Below are positions 47,355 through 57,273 of a DNA stretch of 64,000 bases, piece by piece. The DNA lies in the NCBI RefSeq assembly GCF_018595715.1, contig NZ_JAHEOJ010000020.1:310001-374000 (forward strand). Direction: 5' to 3'. The notes beneath the pieces were generated by a model. It was not told the DNA's origin, ran no database searches, and worked only from the letters and a program-made list of their open reading frames with translations. The position numbers were made by a program, and so were the translations under genes. The number at the start of each line of letters is the position of its first letter. Positions within the stretch are counted from its first letter, which is position 1. The stretch comes from Glaciecola sp. XM2. Lineage in GTDB: Bacteria > Pseudomonadota > Gammaproteobacteria > Enterobacterales > Alteromonadaceae.

Positions 47355-47864
47355 TTAATCTTCGTCCTTTATCAATTCTACGACCAAGTCGTCGGTAATT
47401 TGTTCTAGCGCATCTTGAATATCGTCAAGTTGCAAATCTGGCGCACATGCTAATTGCATTTTTGCAGTAAATAATGGACTGCCCCAATTAGGCGCGCTTT
47501 GGCAATGTGTGTTCAACTCTTTGATAGACACCTGCAAATTGGCAAGACAATGACTGATGTCGTTTACAATACCTTGTCGGTCGTTGCCAGTGACGATAAG
47601 CGCAAATTCGCGGGTGTTGTTTATATCGTCTATCGCTGCAGGCACCAGCGTAATTTGCAAACTTGAAAGCGTATGACAAGCCTGTATGAGCTGGTTATGG
47701 TTGGCAAGGGGAAGCATCACCTCAACAAAGCCCGCGAAATGCCCAGATAAATGACAGAAGCTACTTTTTAGCCAATTTCCATCTGCCTGCTTCACTGCTT
47801 TTGCTATTTGTTCAATCAAACCGGGTTTATCTTTGCCCACGACGGTTAAGACCATTGCTTGCAT
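47355..47864 (-). CDS. GcvR-like ACT-domain protein
   Basis: Two tandem ACT domains, 169 residues from ATG 47864 (MQAMVLTVVGKDKPGLIEQI). This ATG has AAGG eight bases upstream; longer starts add up to 22 weakly conserved residues. The second ACT begins REFALIVTGNDRQGIVNDIS. The family includes GcvR, the glycine-cleavage repressor, which binds glycine and blocks GcvA. The closeness to ppk is a conserved neighbourhood in some gammaproteobacteria. Whether it acts on gcv genes here cannot be seen. The call as a small-molecule-binding regulator is firm; the exact target is not. Confidence 0.82.
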   Translation of the reverse strand: MQAMVLTVVGKDKPGLIEQIAKAVKQADGNWLKSSFCHLSGHFAGFVEVMLPLANHNQLIQACHTLSSLQITLVPAAIDDINNTREFALIVTGNDRQGIVNDISHCLANLQVSIKELNTHCQSAPNWGSPLFTAKMQLACAPDLQLDDIQDALEQITDDLVVELIKDED

Positions 47865-47947
47865 ATTCGGTACCTTTTTCATTGATTCGACTATCATTAT
47901 AGCCAACAATATTGCATCCTTATGAATCATAAACCAAAACAGTCCCT

Positions 47948-50098
47948 ATGCAACCAAATCCATCTGCACAATCAGACAAAAAGCGATTTATCACTGATGC
48001 AATTGCTAGACGTGTTGTGACTGTTTTTGGTTTGATGGTGCTAGTGATGTTTTTGTTGTTGATCATGCACATTCTTAGCAATGCCTATCCGCTTTTAAAC
48101 AAACCTACTATTTCCTTTGATCAAACACTGGCCATGGAGTCAACCGACAACTTACTGTCGATTCAAGAGTTGGGGGACCAAACTACGCTTTTATCAAAAG
48201 GGCAATGTGAGGTTGTTGTGCATAATATCGGCGAGGCTGCATTGGAGCCGCTTGCCACATTCGCGCACCCGTGCTCCTCGGTCATCGTCGAAATGCCAAA
48301 TAATGGCAGCCATGATTCGCACTATGGATTGATTCGCAGTGATGGTCTGGTGGAGCTATTTGGTTTGTTTCAGACGGGGAGTGATATCAAGCGGCGTTTG
48401 GTCTCTTCATTTGTGATCCCAAATTACAAAGATTTACTCGAAACACATGGGCGCGAAAACTTACATTGGAAGTTAGATAAATATCGCAACAAAGTAGTGC
48501 TGTATTCGGTCATTGATAACTCCCATTACTTATCCATTTGGACACAATTAAATACTTTATCGAACGTGCAAACGTTGCGCGTTGAGCAAACTTCTATGTT
48601 TGTGCCTGTGGTAAGGTTTGATCGCGTCATTATTGAGCGAGATGGACAAGCTCAGCTAATCAATCAACAGGGAAGTGTTGTACAAATTTTCACCAGCGAA
48701 GAGACCAATGTTGAACAGGTGCTGTTATCGCCCAATCAGCGGACGGTATATGTAAGCACAAATAAAGGGCAAACCTTAGTCTGGCGAAATGCAAATATTG
48801 ACGGTAAGTTTGCCTATGTAAACGCAGGATTATTGGTTGGGTTAAAAGAAGACCCCTTAATATCCGTGCAGTTTGATCGCCAAACATTGATTGGTATCGC
48901 TGCAGATGCAGGTGATCGCTTATATATCTTTAACAGTGCGACAAATGAGGTTGTTACTACGCGTAATATCGGCATTTCGTCTCAAGCGCTGCATTGGTAT
49001 AACAATACTCTGTACTTAGTAAGCAAGGACAAACTACACGTTTATAACGTTGCTAATACCGTAGGCGTCACAACGTGGAGTAGCTTGTTTTCACCGGTGC
49101 AATACACAGGCTATACGCAAGCGGAATATATCTGGCAAACCAGTCAGTCGGCAGTATTTGCTGAACCTAAATTCTCTCTTGTTCCGCTCATTATCGGAAG
49201 CCTCAAAGCAAGTATCTTAGCGCTGTTTGTCGCTATTCCGCTTGCGTTAGGTGCCGCGATATACACTGCTTATTTTTCCTCTAGTAAAGTCCGCAATTGG
49301 GTTAAGCCAAGTATTGAAATGGTTGAAGCTATTCCTTCTGTAATCATAGGCTTTGTAGCCGCAGTGTGGCTGGCACCTTTTGCCGAACGCTCATTGCTTG
49401 CTTTACTCATCCTCTTAGTTTGTACACCGTTAATAGTGATCACGCTAGCGGTTGTGCATGGAGTATTTACTCAAACAGCCATCTATCATACTGTGCGCCG
49501 ATATTATTTATTCATTGTATCTGTCACGGTGCTGCTGCTGGTGGTGGGCATTTTCCAAGGCAGTATGTTGCTGCAAACCTTTGCGATGCAAAGTGCAGAT
49601 TCTTGGTTAGGCAATTGGTTAGCGCAAATCACTATTACTAAAACAACAATCGTCGTCGCATTGGCGTTAGGCATTGCTGTGGCACCCACCATCTACTCAC
49701 TGGTCGATGATGCCTTGTTTGAAGTGCCCGAGGGGGTTAAACAAGCATCTTTTGCATTAGGAGCCACTGAGTTACAAACACTTACTAGAGTCGTGCTGGT
49801 GGTTGCGCTACCTAGCATTATTTCAGCTATTATGTTGGGTTTAGGGCGCGCGTTCGGTGAGACGATGATAGTACTGATGGTAACCGGCAATACGCCTATT
49901 GCTGACTGGGATCTGCTTTCTGGTTTGCGCGCTTTAACGTCTAATTTAGCCATAGAGCTACAAGAGTCGAGCATAGGCACTGCGCATTATCATATCTTGT
50001 TTTTAACCGCGGCTATTTTGTTTGCATTCACCTTTGTTATCAATACTATCGCTGCGGTGCTTAAACGCCGCCTGCAAGCGGGTGATCAGCATGCTTAG
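47948..50098 (+). CDS. pstC: phosphate ABC transporter permease PstC-like (extended)
   Basis: A 716-residue permease, more than twice the E. coli PstC length (about 319). An N-terminal membrane segment (about 30-52) precedes a large extracytoplasmic region (about 60-410) rich in repeated strands, such as VSTNKGQTLVWRNANID and LYLVSKDKLHVYNVAN, suggestive of a beta-propeller. The C-terminal part is the permease: LIIGSLKASILALFVAIPLA, the EAIPSVIIGFVAA loop and the EAA-like PEGVKQASFALGATELQT with RAFGETMIVLMVTGN. It overlaps the downstream pstA by eight bases. Long PstC proteins occur in marine gammaproteobacteria; the extra domain's role is unknown. Confidence 0.88.
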   Translation: MQPNPSAQSDKKRFITDAIARRVVTVFGLMVLVMFLLLIMHILSNAYPLLNKPTISFDQTLAMESTDNLLSIQELGDQTTLLSKGQCEVVVHNIGEAALEPLATFAHPCSSVIVEMPNNGSHDSHYGLIRSDGLVELFGLFQTGSDIKRRLVSSFVIPNYKDLLETHGRENLHWKLDKYRNKVVLYSVIDNSHYLSIWTQLNTLSNVQTLRVEQTSMFVPVVRFDRVIIERDGQAQLINQQGSVVQIFTSEETNVEQVLLSPNQRTVYVSTNKGQTLVWRNANIDGKFAYVNAGLLVGLKEDPLISVQFDRQTLIGIAADAGDRLYIFNSATNEVVTTRNIGISSQALHWYNNTLYLVSKDKLHVYNVANTVGVTTWSSLFSPVQYTGYTQAEYIWQTSQSAVFAEPKFSLVPLIIGSLKASILALFVAIPLALGAAIYTAYFSSSKVRNWVKPSIEMVEAIPSVIIGFVAAVWLAPFAERSLLALLILLVCTPLIVITLAVVHGVFTQTAIYHTVRRYYLFIVSVTVLLLVVGIFQGSMLLQTFAMQSADSWLGNWLAQITITKTTIVVALALGIAVAPTIYSLVDDALFEVPEGVKQASFALGATELQTLTRVVLVVALPSIISAIMLGLGRAFGETMIVLMVTGNTPIADWDLLSGLRALTSNLAIELQESSIGTAHYHILFLTAAILFAFTFVINTIAAVLKRRLQAGDQHA

Positions 50099-51629
50099 GC
50101 AGTTTCAACTTAACTATCGGCAAGCCTTATCAGAGACAGCGAGTTTGCTATGTGCGTCCATCATGCTGATATTTTTGGTGTCCATGGTTATTTTTATCGC
50201 CTTCCAAGGTAGCCAATATTTTGTACCTAAATCCGCATACAAAGTGTCTATCACCTTTGCAGATGCCCGTGAAGAAGTCTTTTATCAAACCAGTGCGCTT
50301 AGTCTTGAAAATGTCAAAGCACAGTTTGACAGTCGCTACCTAGGACAGTTTTTGGCTGAGCCTGAAAATACCCCAGAGGTAAGTGTGCAGTTAGCAGAAG
50401 AGGTGTATCAAGTCGTACTGGATTCTGGGCGTGTACATTTTGGTCAGTTTTATGCCCTATCGTCGATGGACGAGCCTGCCCTTCCTTTAAGTGAGCTCGA
50501 TAATCTGCGAGATACCGTTGCGTTGTTACAAATTAGCCTTCAAGAAGCACAGGAGGGGCGTTTAAAAGACCTTCACGAGCGCATTGCGCAGTTAGATAGG
50601 AGTGGCGTAGCCACAGACGCGCCAGCAAGAGACGCGCTTATGCTTAACTTCAATCGTTGGCAAGCCCACGTATTTGAGTTAGATCGCCAAATTCAAAAGT
50701 ATCGCATGCAATTTAAACAAGCCGATGGCGATTTGATCAGTATCGCATTGAATGATTTAGATTATCTTTATCAGCCTAATCAACTCACGCTGACAGATAA
50801 GATTGGCTTTACATTCTCAAAAATATGGCAGTTTGTATCCGATAAGCCTAAGCAAGCCTCAACAACCGGAGGTGTCTTCCCGGCTATTTTTGGCACCATT
50901 CTTATGGTGATTTTGATGGCAGTTGCGGTAGCGCCCTTTGGAATCGTGTCGGCAATATACTTACATGAATATGCACCAGACAACCGTTTAACCGGCCTTA
51001 TCCGAATTGGCATCAGTAATATGGCTGCGGTACCGTCAGTCGTTTATGGGGTGTTTGGTTTGGGCTTTTTTGTCTATACCTTGGGGGGCTCCATCGATGA
51101 GCTACTTTACTCAAATACCTTACCTTCACCGACTTTTGGTACGCCTGGACTACTGTGGGCAAGTTTGACTATGGGTTTGTTAACATTGCCCGTGGTGATT
51201 GTGTCGGCGGAGGAGGGGCTTAAGCGTGTGCCAACTGGTCTGCGAGCGGGCAGTTATGCCCTAGGTGCAACCAAGTTCGAAACAATTATGCGTGTCGTCG
51301 TGCCGATGGCAAGCCCAGGTATGCTCACAGGGGTGATTTTGGCGATTGCGCGCGCAGCAGGAGAGGTGGCACCTTTAATTTTGGTAGGTGCGGTGAAGTT
51401 TGCACCTAACCTTCCCATTGATGGTGAGTTTCCGTTTGTGCATTTAGAAAGGCAGTTTATGCATTTAGGGGTATTTATTTATGACGGTGCATTTCATAAT
51501 CAAACCGAAACTCAGTCCTCATCCTTAATGTTTGCGACTTGTATGTTATTACTAATCATCGTATTTTTACTGAATATTTCCGCGATTATGTTTCGCCATC
51601 GTTTACGAGATAAATATGAACGAGTGTAA
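50091..51629 (+). CDS. pstA: phosphate ABC transporter permease PstA-like (extended)
   Basis: A 512-residue permease, starting at ATG 50091, eight bases inside the pstC end, giving MLRQFQLNYRQALSETASLL. A first helix at about 20-43 is followed by a roughly 230-residue periplasmic stretch with a coiled-coil segment (NLRDTVALLQISLQEAQEGR), then the permease domain with GVFPAIFGTILMVI, MAAVPSVVYGVFG, the EAA loop GLRAGSYALGATKFETI and RAAGEVAPLILVGA. E. coli PstA is about 296 residues, so this too carries an insertion. It is followed 30 bases later by pstB. Confidence 0.88.
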   Translation: MLRQFQLNYRQALSETASLLCASIMLIFLVSMVIFIAFQGSQYFVPKSAYKVSITFADAREEVFYQTSALSLENVKAQFDSRYLGQFLAEPENTPEVSVQLAEEVYQVVLDSGRVHFGQFYALSSMDEPALPLSELDNLRDTVALLQISLQEAQEGRLKDLHERIAQLDRSGVATDAPARDALMLNFNRWQAHVFELDRQIQKYRMQFKQADGDLISIALNDLDYLYQPNQLTLTDKIGFTFSKIWQFVSDKPKQASTTGGVFPAIFGTILMVILMAVAVAPFGIVSAIYLHEYAPDNRLTGLIRIGISNMAAVPSVVYGVFGLGFFVYTLGGSIDELLYSNTLPSPTFGTPGLLWASLTMGLLTLPVVIVSAEEGLKRVPTGLRAGSYALGATKFETIMRVVVPMASPGMLTGVILAIARAAGEVAPLILVGAVKFAPNLPIDGEFPFVHLERQFMHLGVFIYDGAFHNQTETQSSSLMFATCMLLLIIVFLLNISAIMFRHRLRDKYERV

Positions 51630-51659
51630 GCAAGGAACCGACACAGGCATGAAAGCAGC

Positions 51660-52466
51660 ATGTTAAAACTATTTGAACGAGAAATACTCTCGGTTGATGA
51701 GATTTCAAAGGCGCAAACGGGCATTGATGTGCGCGATCTGTGTGTGCATCTCAATGGTAAGCTCGTTTTAAATAACATCAACATCCGCATCCCTAAAAAC
51801 AAAATTACGGCGTTAATTGGGCAAAGCGGTTGCGGTAAAACTACGCTGCTCAACAGTTTTAATCGCATGAACGAGCTCAACCGCAACCATCAGTGTTCTG
51901 GTGAAGTATGGATTAACGACCGGGATATTTATAATCGCAAAGAGCGCATCTCGCGCTTGCGTACTCAAATTGGCATGGTGTTTCAGCGTCCCAACCCCTT
52001 TCCTATGAGTATTTACGAAAATGTGTGCTTTGGGTTGCGCATTCAGGGCGAAACGAACCGCCGTAAGCTAGATGATAGCGTTGAGCGAGCATTGAAAAAC
52101 GCCGCGCTTTGGGAAGAGGTGAGAGACCGTTTATTTGACTCCGCTATGATTCTGTCTGGCGGACAGCAGCAACGCTTAATGATTGCCAGGGCACTAGCCT
52201 TAGAGCCAGAAATTTTACTGCTGGATGAGCCCACTTCTGCGCTCGATCCATTGACAACTTTGTATATTGAAGAGCTCATTAATGAGCTTAAAAAACAGTG
52301 TACCTTGGTGGTGGTGACACACAATATGCAACAAGCAGCGCGTGTTTCTGACTATGCGGCGTTTATGCACAACGGTGAGTTAATTGAGTTTTCTGACAGT
52401 GACTCGCTTTTTACCATGCCAGCAAAACAACAAACCGAAGATTATATTACCGGCCGTTACGGCTAA
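51660..52466 (+). CDS. pstB: phosphate ABC transporter ATP-binding protein
   Basis: The 268-residue ATPase subunit of the Pst phosphate importer. Walker A is [15 protein letters not shown], the PstB-typical [20 protein letters not shown] follows, the ABC signature is [15 protein letters not shown], and Walker B is [12 protein letters not shown]. The stop is eleven bases before the phoU ATG, so pstC-pstA-pstB-phoU is a compact operon. The N-terminus before VRDLCVHL has a roughly 22-residue extension compared with E. coli PstB. Confidence 0.95.
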   Translation: MLKLFEREILSVDEISKAQTGIDVRDLCVHLNGKLVLNNINIRIPKNKITALIGQSGCGKTTLLNSFNRMNELNRNHQCSGEVWINDRDIYNRKERISRLRTQIGMVFQRPNPFPMSIYENVCFGLRIQGETNRRKLDDSVERALKNAALWEEVRDRLFDSAMILSGGQQQRLMIARALALEPEILLLDEPTSALDPLTTLYIEELINELKKQCTLVVVTHNMQQAARVSDYAAFMHNGELIEFSDSDSLFTMPAKQQTEDYITGRYG

Positions 52467-52476
52467 AGAGCGAATA

Positions 52477-53196
52477 ATGGCGATGCGTAGGCAACTTCAA
52501 CTTAATACTCATATTTCAGCCAAGTTTAACCAAGAGCTTGAAAATCTTAAGCATTCGGTTTTGACCATGGGCGGGGTGATTGAGCAGCAATTGGTCAACA
52601 CATTAGTCGCTTTGCAGGAAAAGGCGCCGTCACTTGCTGAGCGCGTGTCGCTTAACGACAGCAAAGTCGATGTCATGGAAACACAAGTTGAGCAAGAGTG
52701 TATGCGCATTATCGCCAAGCGCAACCCAACTGCTGGTGATTTACGTTTGATTATGACAGTGTCTAAAACTGCCACTGACTTAGAGCGCATTGGTGATGAA
52801 ATTGCCAGAGTCGCGCGCTTAGTTACTTTAAATAAGATCCCTGATTCAGAGTTAGTGTTTGGCGGCATGTTGGATATTGGCAACCGCAACGTAGCGATGA
52901 TGCGGGCGACCTTTGATGCTTTTGCTCGGCAAGACGATAAAGCAGCAATTTTAGCTCATCAGCAAGATAAAGATATCGACCGGGTGTACAAAAAGGTGCT
53001 CGAGCAAACGGCAGCTGAAATCCAACTGAATCCGGGGGATATTAATCAGTGGATGGATGTGCTTTGGGCAATACGCGCCTTTGAGCGTATTGGCGACCGC
53101 TGCAAAAACATTTGTGAATATGTTATTTATTTAACCTATGGCAGAGACATGAATAGCTCTTCGATGAAGAAAACGGTAAAAAAGTTACTGAAATAA
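52477..53196 (+). CDS. phoU: phosphate-specific transport system accessory protein PhoU
   Basis: A 239-residue protein with the two three-helix PhoU repeats, each with an ExxxD-type metal site (KTATDLERIGDEIARVARLV; WAIRAFERIGDRCKNICEYV). It connects the Pst transporter to the phosphate-sensing kinase and restrains uptake. The ATG at 52477, with AAAGAG upstream, gives the E. coli length (241); the longer frame overlapping pstB is not used. It closes the pst operon; pit starts 146 bases later. Confidence 0.95.
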   Translation: MAMRRQLQLNTHISAKFNQELENLKHSVLTMGGVIEQQLVNTLVALQEKAPSLAERVSLNDSKVDVMETQVEQECMRIIAKRNPTAGDLRLIMTVSKTATDLERIGDEIARVARLVTLNKIPDSELVFGGMLDIGNRNVAMMRATFDAFARQDDKAAILAHQQDKDIDRVYKKVLEQTAAEIQLNPGDINQWMDVLWAIRAFERIGDRCKNICEYVIYLTYGRDMNSSSMKKTVKKLLK

Positions 53197-53342
53197 ATAC
53201 TTAAAATAGAGTTACTTACTCTTTTTACTGAGATTATAGTCGGATTATTCGATGTATCTGGTTGCGCAACCTTCCAATAGCGTTTATATTTTTGCGCGTC
53301 ATAGTCTGACTGACGAATTCTTCGAGATAGGCAACCTCCCTG

Positions 53343-54644
53343 ATGGATATTTTTCAAAGCTATAGCCTAATATTGGTTATATTGGCAGCTAGCTTCGGTT
53401 TTTTTATGGCATGGGGAATCGGTGCCAATGACGTCGCCAACGCTATGGGCACGTCGGTAGGCGCAAAAGCTATTACGCTCAAACAAGCCATCCTCATTGC
53501 TATGGTATTTGAATTCGCTGGCGCATACTTAGCCGGCGGTGAAGTGACCAGCACCATCCGCAAAGGCATTATTGATGCCGGATACTTCCAAGGCGTTCCT
53601 GAATTACTCGTGCTAGGCATGATAGCTTCATTACTTGCGGCAGGTACTTGGCTGTTAATCGCCTCTTATTATGGTTGGCCTGTTTCGACGACGCATTCCA
53701 TCGTTGGCGCAATTGTTGGGTTTACCGCGGTTGGCGTGAGTACCGAAGCGGTAGAATGGTCCAAAATTGGAGGTATTGTTGCGAGCTGGGTGGTAACACC
53801 TGCTATTTCTGCAATGATTGCTATTGGTATTTTCTTGAGCGCAAAACGCCTTATATTTGATCGCGACCACCCTCTTGTTTACGCGGTGAGATACGTACCT
53901 ATTTATATGGGCCTAGCTGGTTTTATCATGTCTTTGGTCACCATTAAGAAGGGATTGCAACACGTTGGTCTTGGCTTGCCGACCGCTCAAGGCTACCTAC
54001 TGGCCGTAAGCATTGGTCTTGCAGTCGCTTTCATTGGCGCAATCGTTATCCGTAAAGTGAACAAAAAGAACGATGTTTATAAGTCGGAGCACGACCAACT
54101 TACCGCAGAGCAGCAACAAGTCAAAGTAGAGCGTGTGTTCGCTGTTTTGATGGTGCTTACCGCATGCTGTATGGCATTTGCGCATGGTTCAAACGATGTT
54201 GCTAATGCAATCGGCCCACTTGCTGCTGTAGTGAGTGTAGTGTCTAACGACGGTTTAATTTTAGATAACTCTCCTCTGGCTTGGTGGATACTTCCGTTAG
54301 GCGGCTTTGGCATTGTCTTGGGCTTGGCTATATTCGGTCACAGAGTAATGAAAACCATCGGCTCTGGCATTACGCACCTTACGCCTAGTAAAGGCTTTGC
54401 TGCTGAGCTTGCGGCAGCCACAACGGTCTTAGTTGCGTCTGGCACAGGCTTACCTATATCCACCACGCAAACGCTCGTAGGCGCTGTTTTGGGTGTGGGG
54501 ATTGTGCAGGGCGTTGCTGCGCTTAATGCAAAAATCATTCGTAGCATCGTGGTGTCTTGGGTCGTGACCCTTCCGGCAGGTGCTGGCTTTTCGATTATTT
54601 TCTTCTTTGCGCTGACCTTTATCTTTGGCGTCAACACGCTGTAA
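53343..54644 (+). CDS. pit: inorganic phosphate transporter, PiT family
   Basis: A 433-residue low-affinity phosphate permease with about ten helices in two inverted halves. The PiT signatures are WGIGANDVANAMGTSVGAKA near the N-terminus and AHGSNDVANAIGPLAAVVS in the second half; WPVSTTHSIVGAIVGF and GLPISTTQTLVGAVLGVG are the paired loop motifs. It follows the pst operon with its own upstream gap of 146 bases, so separate control is possible. Confidence 0.94.
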   Translation: MDIFQSYSLILVILAASFGFFMAWGIGANDVANAMGTSVGAKAITLKQAILIAMVFEFAGAYLAGGEVTSTIRKGIIDAGYFQGVPELLVLGMIASLLAAGTWLLIASYYGWPVSTTHSIVGAIVGFTAVGVSTEAVEWSKIGGIVASWVVTPAISAMIAIGIFLSAKRLIFDRDHPLVYAVRYVPIYMGLAGFIMSLVTIKKGLQHVGLGLPTAQGYLLAVSIGLAVAFIGAIVIRKVNKKNDVYKSEHDQLTAEQQQVKVERVFAVLMVLTACCMAFAHGSNDVANAIGPLAAVVSVVSNDGLILDNSPLAWWILPLGGFGIVLGLAIFGHRVMKTIGSGITHLTPSKGFAAELAAATTVLVASGTGLPISTTQTLVGAVLGVGIVQGVAALNAKIIRSIVVSWVVTLPAGAGFSIIFFFALTFIFGVNTL

Positions 54645-54734
54645 TGCGCAGGGCAGGATGCCTTTTCGTATATGGTTATGTTATAAAACTCACCAACCTA
54701 ATTTAGATTGACCACTTTGCAAACAAGGAATGTT

Positions 54735-55277
54735 ATGAAAATCACTCTATGCTCCATATTAATGCTTTTTTCCACGTTAGCTCTGGCCGACGATGATTTC
54801 AGCTGGCTATTGGAAGATGGCTCACCCGCACCGAGTACTGACAGTCAAAAAAGCATTGGTGGGTTTGGTGCTTGGCTACTAGTCACTCCCGACAAAGACT
54901 GGGAAGCAAAATGGAATACGCCCGCGGAGCACGTTCCATACTTCAGCTCAGCAGACGAAGTCAGAATTGGCGATGACTTAACTATCCTCCCGTTTTTTGC
55001 CAACCCTAAGCTTAATGATGAAGCCTATTTTGAAATTGTGTGTGATATCCGGGTTGAACGGCCAGACGGAACGATGTCGTTAGACCAAAGCAATATTCCC
55101 TGTGCAAATGGCATCATTACGGTTGACCCTAAAACAATATTCCTTAGCCAGATGGTGGTTAAATACATAGGTGAAGAAGGCGACCCGTTCGGCAAATGGA
55201 CCGTGTATGTTGATTTTACCGATACCCTAAGAGGCGTGACGGTGCCGCTAAAGGCTTCATTTAATTTAATTGAGTAA
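54735..55277 (+). CDS. exported protein of unknown function
   Basis: A 180-residue protein with a signal peptide (MKITLCSILMLFSTLALA, cleaved before DDDFSW). ATG 54735 is chosen because AAGGAATGTT is directly upstream; the longer frame adds nine polar residues before the signal. The mature part is acidic with a beta-rich feel (WLLVTPDKDWEAKWNTPAEH; GKWTVYVDFTDTLRGVTVPL) and two cysteines that could pair. I do not recognise the domain; the LLVTPDKDWEAKWNTP region suggests a periplasmic immunoglobulin-like fold, which is a guess. Its 3' end overlaps the convergent hydrolase gene by twelve bases. Confidence 0.65.
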   Translation: MKITLCSILMLFSTLALADDDFSWLLEDGSPAPSTDSQKSIGGFGAWLLVTPDKDWEAKWNTPAEHVPYFSSADEVRIGDDLTILPFFANPKLNDEAYFEIVCDIRVERPDGTMSLDQSNIPCANGIITVDPKTIFLSQMVVKYIGEEGDPFGKWTVYVDFTDTLRGVTVPLKASFNLIE

Positions 55278-56156
55278 ACTCACAATGGCCGCGTGTGCCA
55301 TCAATCCGTTCTGATGCCCCACTTCAGGCACGGTGGTTAGTTGCCAGTTAAATGGTATGTTGTGTTTTTCTGCCAGTTGTTTTGCCTGCGCGTAAAAATA
55401 GTAACCTCGGGCCAGACGATGCGGCCCCTGCGCCATTGCCGGCGCCGCTCGCCTCAAGCTAGGATGCTCAGGATCGTTATCTGCTTCTCCTAACAAAACC
55501 ACTACAGGTTTTTGCAAGGCTGCCAGTAAATCATTTTCAGTAACCGGTGTATTGTTGAGGCCATATGGAAAATCAATCGTAAAATCGGGACGTGTATACC
55601 ACCCGGCATTAGCGGTCACAATTTTTGATACCCGCGCCTGAGGCACAAAAAAGATAAAACGATGCACAAACTGCGAGCCAGCAGAATGCCCGTACAGCAA
55701 ATAGTCAGTGGATTGATTAGAATACTTGGTTTTTACATAGTCAAACAGTGGCTCGATGGCTGAGAAAGCCCATTTTTCTTTGGGGTTTACTTGTTTGAAT
55801 TCTGTTGTGGCAAAGACATTTCCAAGATTATAAGCGAGGGAGCGAGGAAAGTTCTCTTTGGTAAATTGAGCGGCAATGAGCAATAAGTTGTGTTGCTCGG
55901 CAAGGGCAGTCCACTCGTCTCTATACCTATCTGCATCACGGTTTGTTCCGTGCATCACGAACAAGACTTTACTGTTGTTGTTATATTCAGAGGGTGTGTA
56001 AGCCCAAACTTCAAGTGGAGTAACCGCCCATTGTGAAAAGGTGAACTGGTGTTTTCCTTTAGGGAGCGATGACTCCACTGTGTTGTTAGCTATGGCCTGT
56101 GCTGACACCAAGCATAATAAAAAAATGCAAAAACGAAACGAAGTAAAAGAGCGCAT
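55266..56156 (-). CDS. exported alpha/beta hydrolase (esterase-like)
   Basis: A 296-residue protein from ATG 56156, which has TTTAGGAGAGATT directly upstream. An N-terminal signal peptide (about 1-22, ending SAQAIA) precedes an alpha/beta-hydrolase domain: VLFVMHGTNRDADRYRDEW is the oxyanion region, YGHSAGSQFVHRFIF the nucleophile elbow (GHSAG), VVVLLGEADND carries the acid, and PEVGHQNGLMAH the final histidine. It resembles PHB-depolymerase-like or carboxylesterase families; no substrate can be assigned. It is monocistronic and convergent with the preceding gene. Confidence 0.82.
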   Translation of the reverse strand: MRSFTSFRFCIFLLCLVSAQAIANNTVESSLPKGKHQFTFSQWAVTPLEVWAYTPSEYNNNSKVLFVMHGTNRDADRYRDEWTALAEQHNLLLIAAQFTKENFPRSLAYNLGNVFATTEFKQVNPKEKWAFSAIEPLFDYVKTKYSNQSTDYLLYGHSAGSQFVHRFIFFVPQARVSKIVTANAGWYTRPDFTIDFPYGLNNTPVTENDLLAALQKPVVVLLGEADNDPEHPSLRRAAPAMAQGPHRLARGYYFYAQAKQLAEKHNIPFNWQLTTVPEVGHQNGLMAHAAIVSLLN

Positions 56157-56351
56157 AATCTCTCCTAAAGGCACCCACCAACTTGTTTGAATGTAATCGC
56201 TTTGTTTATTGGTGTCTATAAAAATACCAAGCTAAACCTTTACATGCAAAGCTGTGTGATCAGTGGGTAATGATTGACACACAAACAAATTGCGATAACA
56301 CTATTTAGAAGTTCAGACGCTAATACTGTTGGCGTATTGTGGAGTAGATAA

Positions 56352-56912
56352 ATGAAAGTGTGGAGCATTTTAGCCATTGCTTTGTTAGGGCTTTGTGGAT
56401 GTACGATTGTCCCAGACGAAATACAAGTGCATAACCCCGATGCCTTGGTCTCGTTCGAGGAGCTTATCAGCAAACCCATTGACCCGAGTCATGTAGGCGC
56501 TGAAGCCCGATGGGGCGGGATGATTGTCGATATTCAAAGACAAGACGGTGTAGCGATTCTCGATGTGCTGTATCTTGACCAGAGTAAAAGTGGGCGCCCA
56601 GTTATCAGCGAATACGGAAAAGGTCGATTTAAAGCCATCATCGCGACCAATGAAGATACTTCCATATTTGAGCATGACCGATTAATCACCATTGTAGGTG
56701 AAGTTGGTGAAGCGCGAGCTGGGCTCATTGATGGGCGTGTATATACTTATCCAACCATCAATGCGCAGCGTTTGCACGTATGGAGCGCCCCTGAGTACAA
56801 CGAAGATTACATGGTCTTTATGGAAGTGATGCCGGATATATCAAGTCGTGAAGCGATCTGGGACCCTTGGTATGGGCCGCGTTCGCGGGCTGGCCAAAAA
56901 AATCAGAAATGA
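56352..56912 (+). CDS. Slp family outer-membrane lipoprotein
   Basis: A 186-residue lipoprotein with lipobox LCGC (Cys17). The mature part follows the Slp/YeaY pattern: ARWGGMIVDIQRQDGVAILD, VLYLDQSKSGRPVIS, GRFKAIIATNEDTSIFEHDR, LITIVGEVGEARAGLIDGR and YTYPTINAQRLHVW. E. coli Slp is induced in stationary phase and starvation; the function is not established. The ATG follows GGAGTAGATAA. It is a single-gene unit. Confidence 0.9.
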   Translation: MKVWSILAIALLGLCGCTIVPDEIQVHNPDALVSFEELISKPIDPSHVGAEARWGGMIVDIQRQDGVAILDVLYLDQSKSGRPVISEYGKGRFKAIIATNEDTSIFEHDRLITIVGEVGEARAGLIDGRVYTYPTINAQRLHVWSAPEYNEDYMVFMEVMPDISSREAIWDPWYGPRSRAGQKNQK

Positions 56913-57273
56913 GTTAGACGGTTTGCTTATCACTCGTTTCAAAAACGTTTGTTGGCGCAAAGGCAGTCTTAAAATTCATGTAACGTTCGTTTTGGTATTG
57001 CAATAAGCCACAAAACAAACCTACAAAATATTTGCTACACAGACGTTGTTTAATTCAATAAAATGCGTGCATGTTGTAATTTTGAGTGCTGTTTGAATGC
57101 ATCTTTGAAGTAAGTGCTGGATGATAGGTCTGGATGTTATTTTCATAAGAAATGAAAACTATATGTCTATCGTTATAGTGTTCAAAAAGCTTCTTTAACA
57201 TTCATGTAGGAAAGTGATAATCTATTTTTAAGTTGATAATCATGAACTTTGATTCAAAAAGCTGTGAGGCGTA
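56913..57273. other. intergenic region, no gene seen
   Basis: A 361-base AT-rich gap between two plus-strand genes. No coding frame, strong hairpin with T run or tandem operator stands out. The second half must hold the promoter for the following gene; a run of AT near 57216-57245 is suggestive only. Confidence 0.5.

Noticed and set aside
47865-47947. Pho box before pstC
   Set aside because: No tandem CTGTCAT-like repeats are visible in the 83-base gap.
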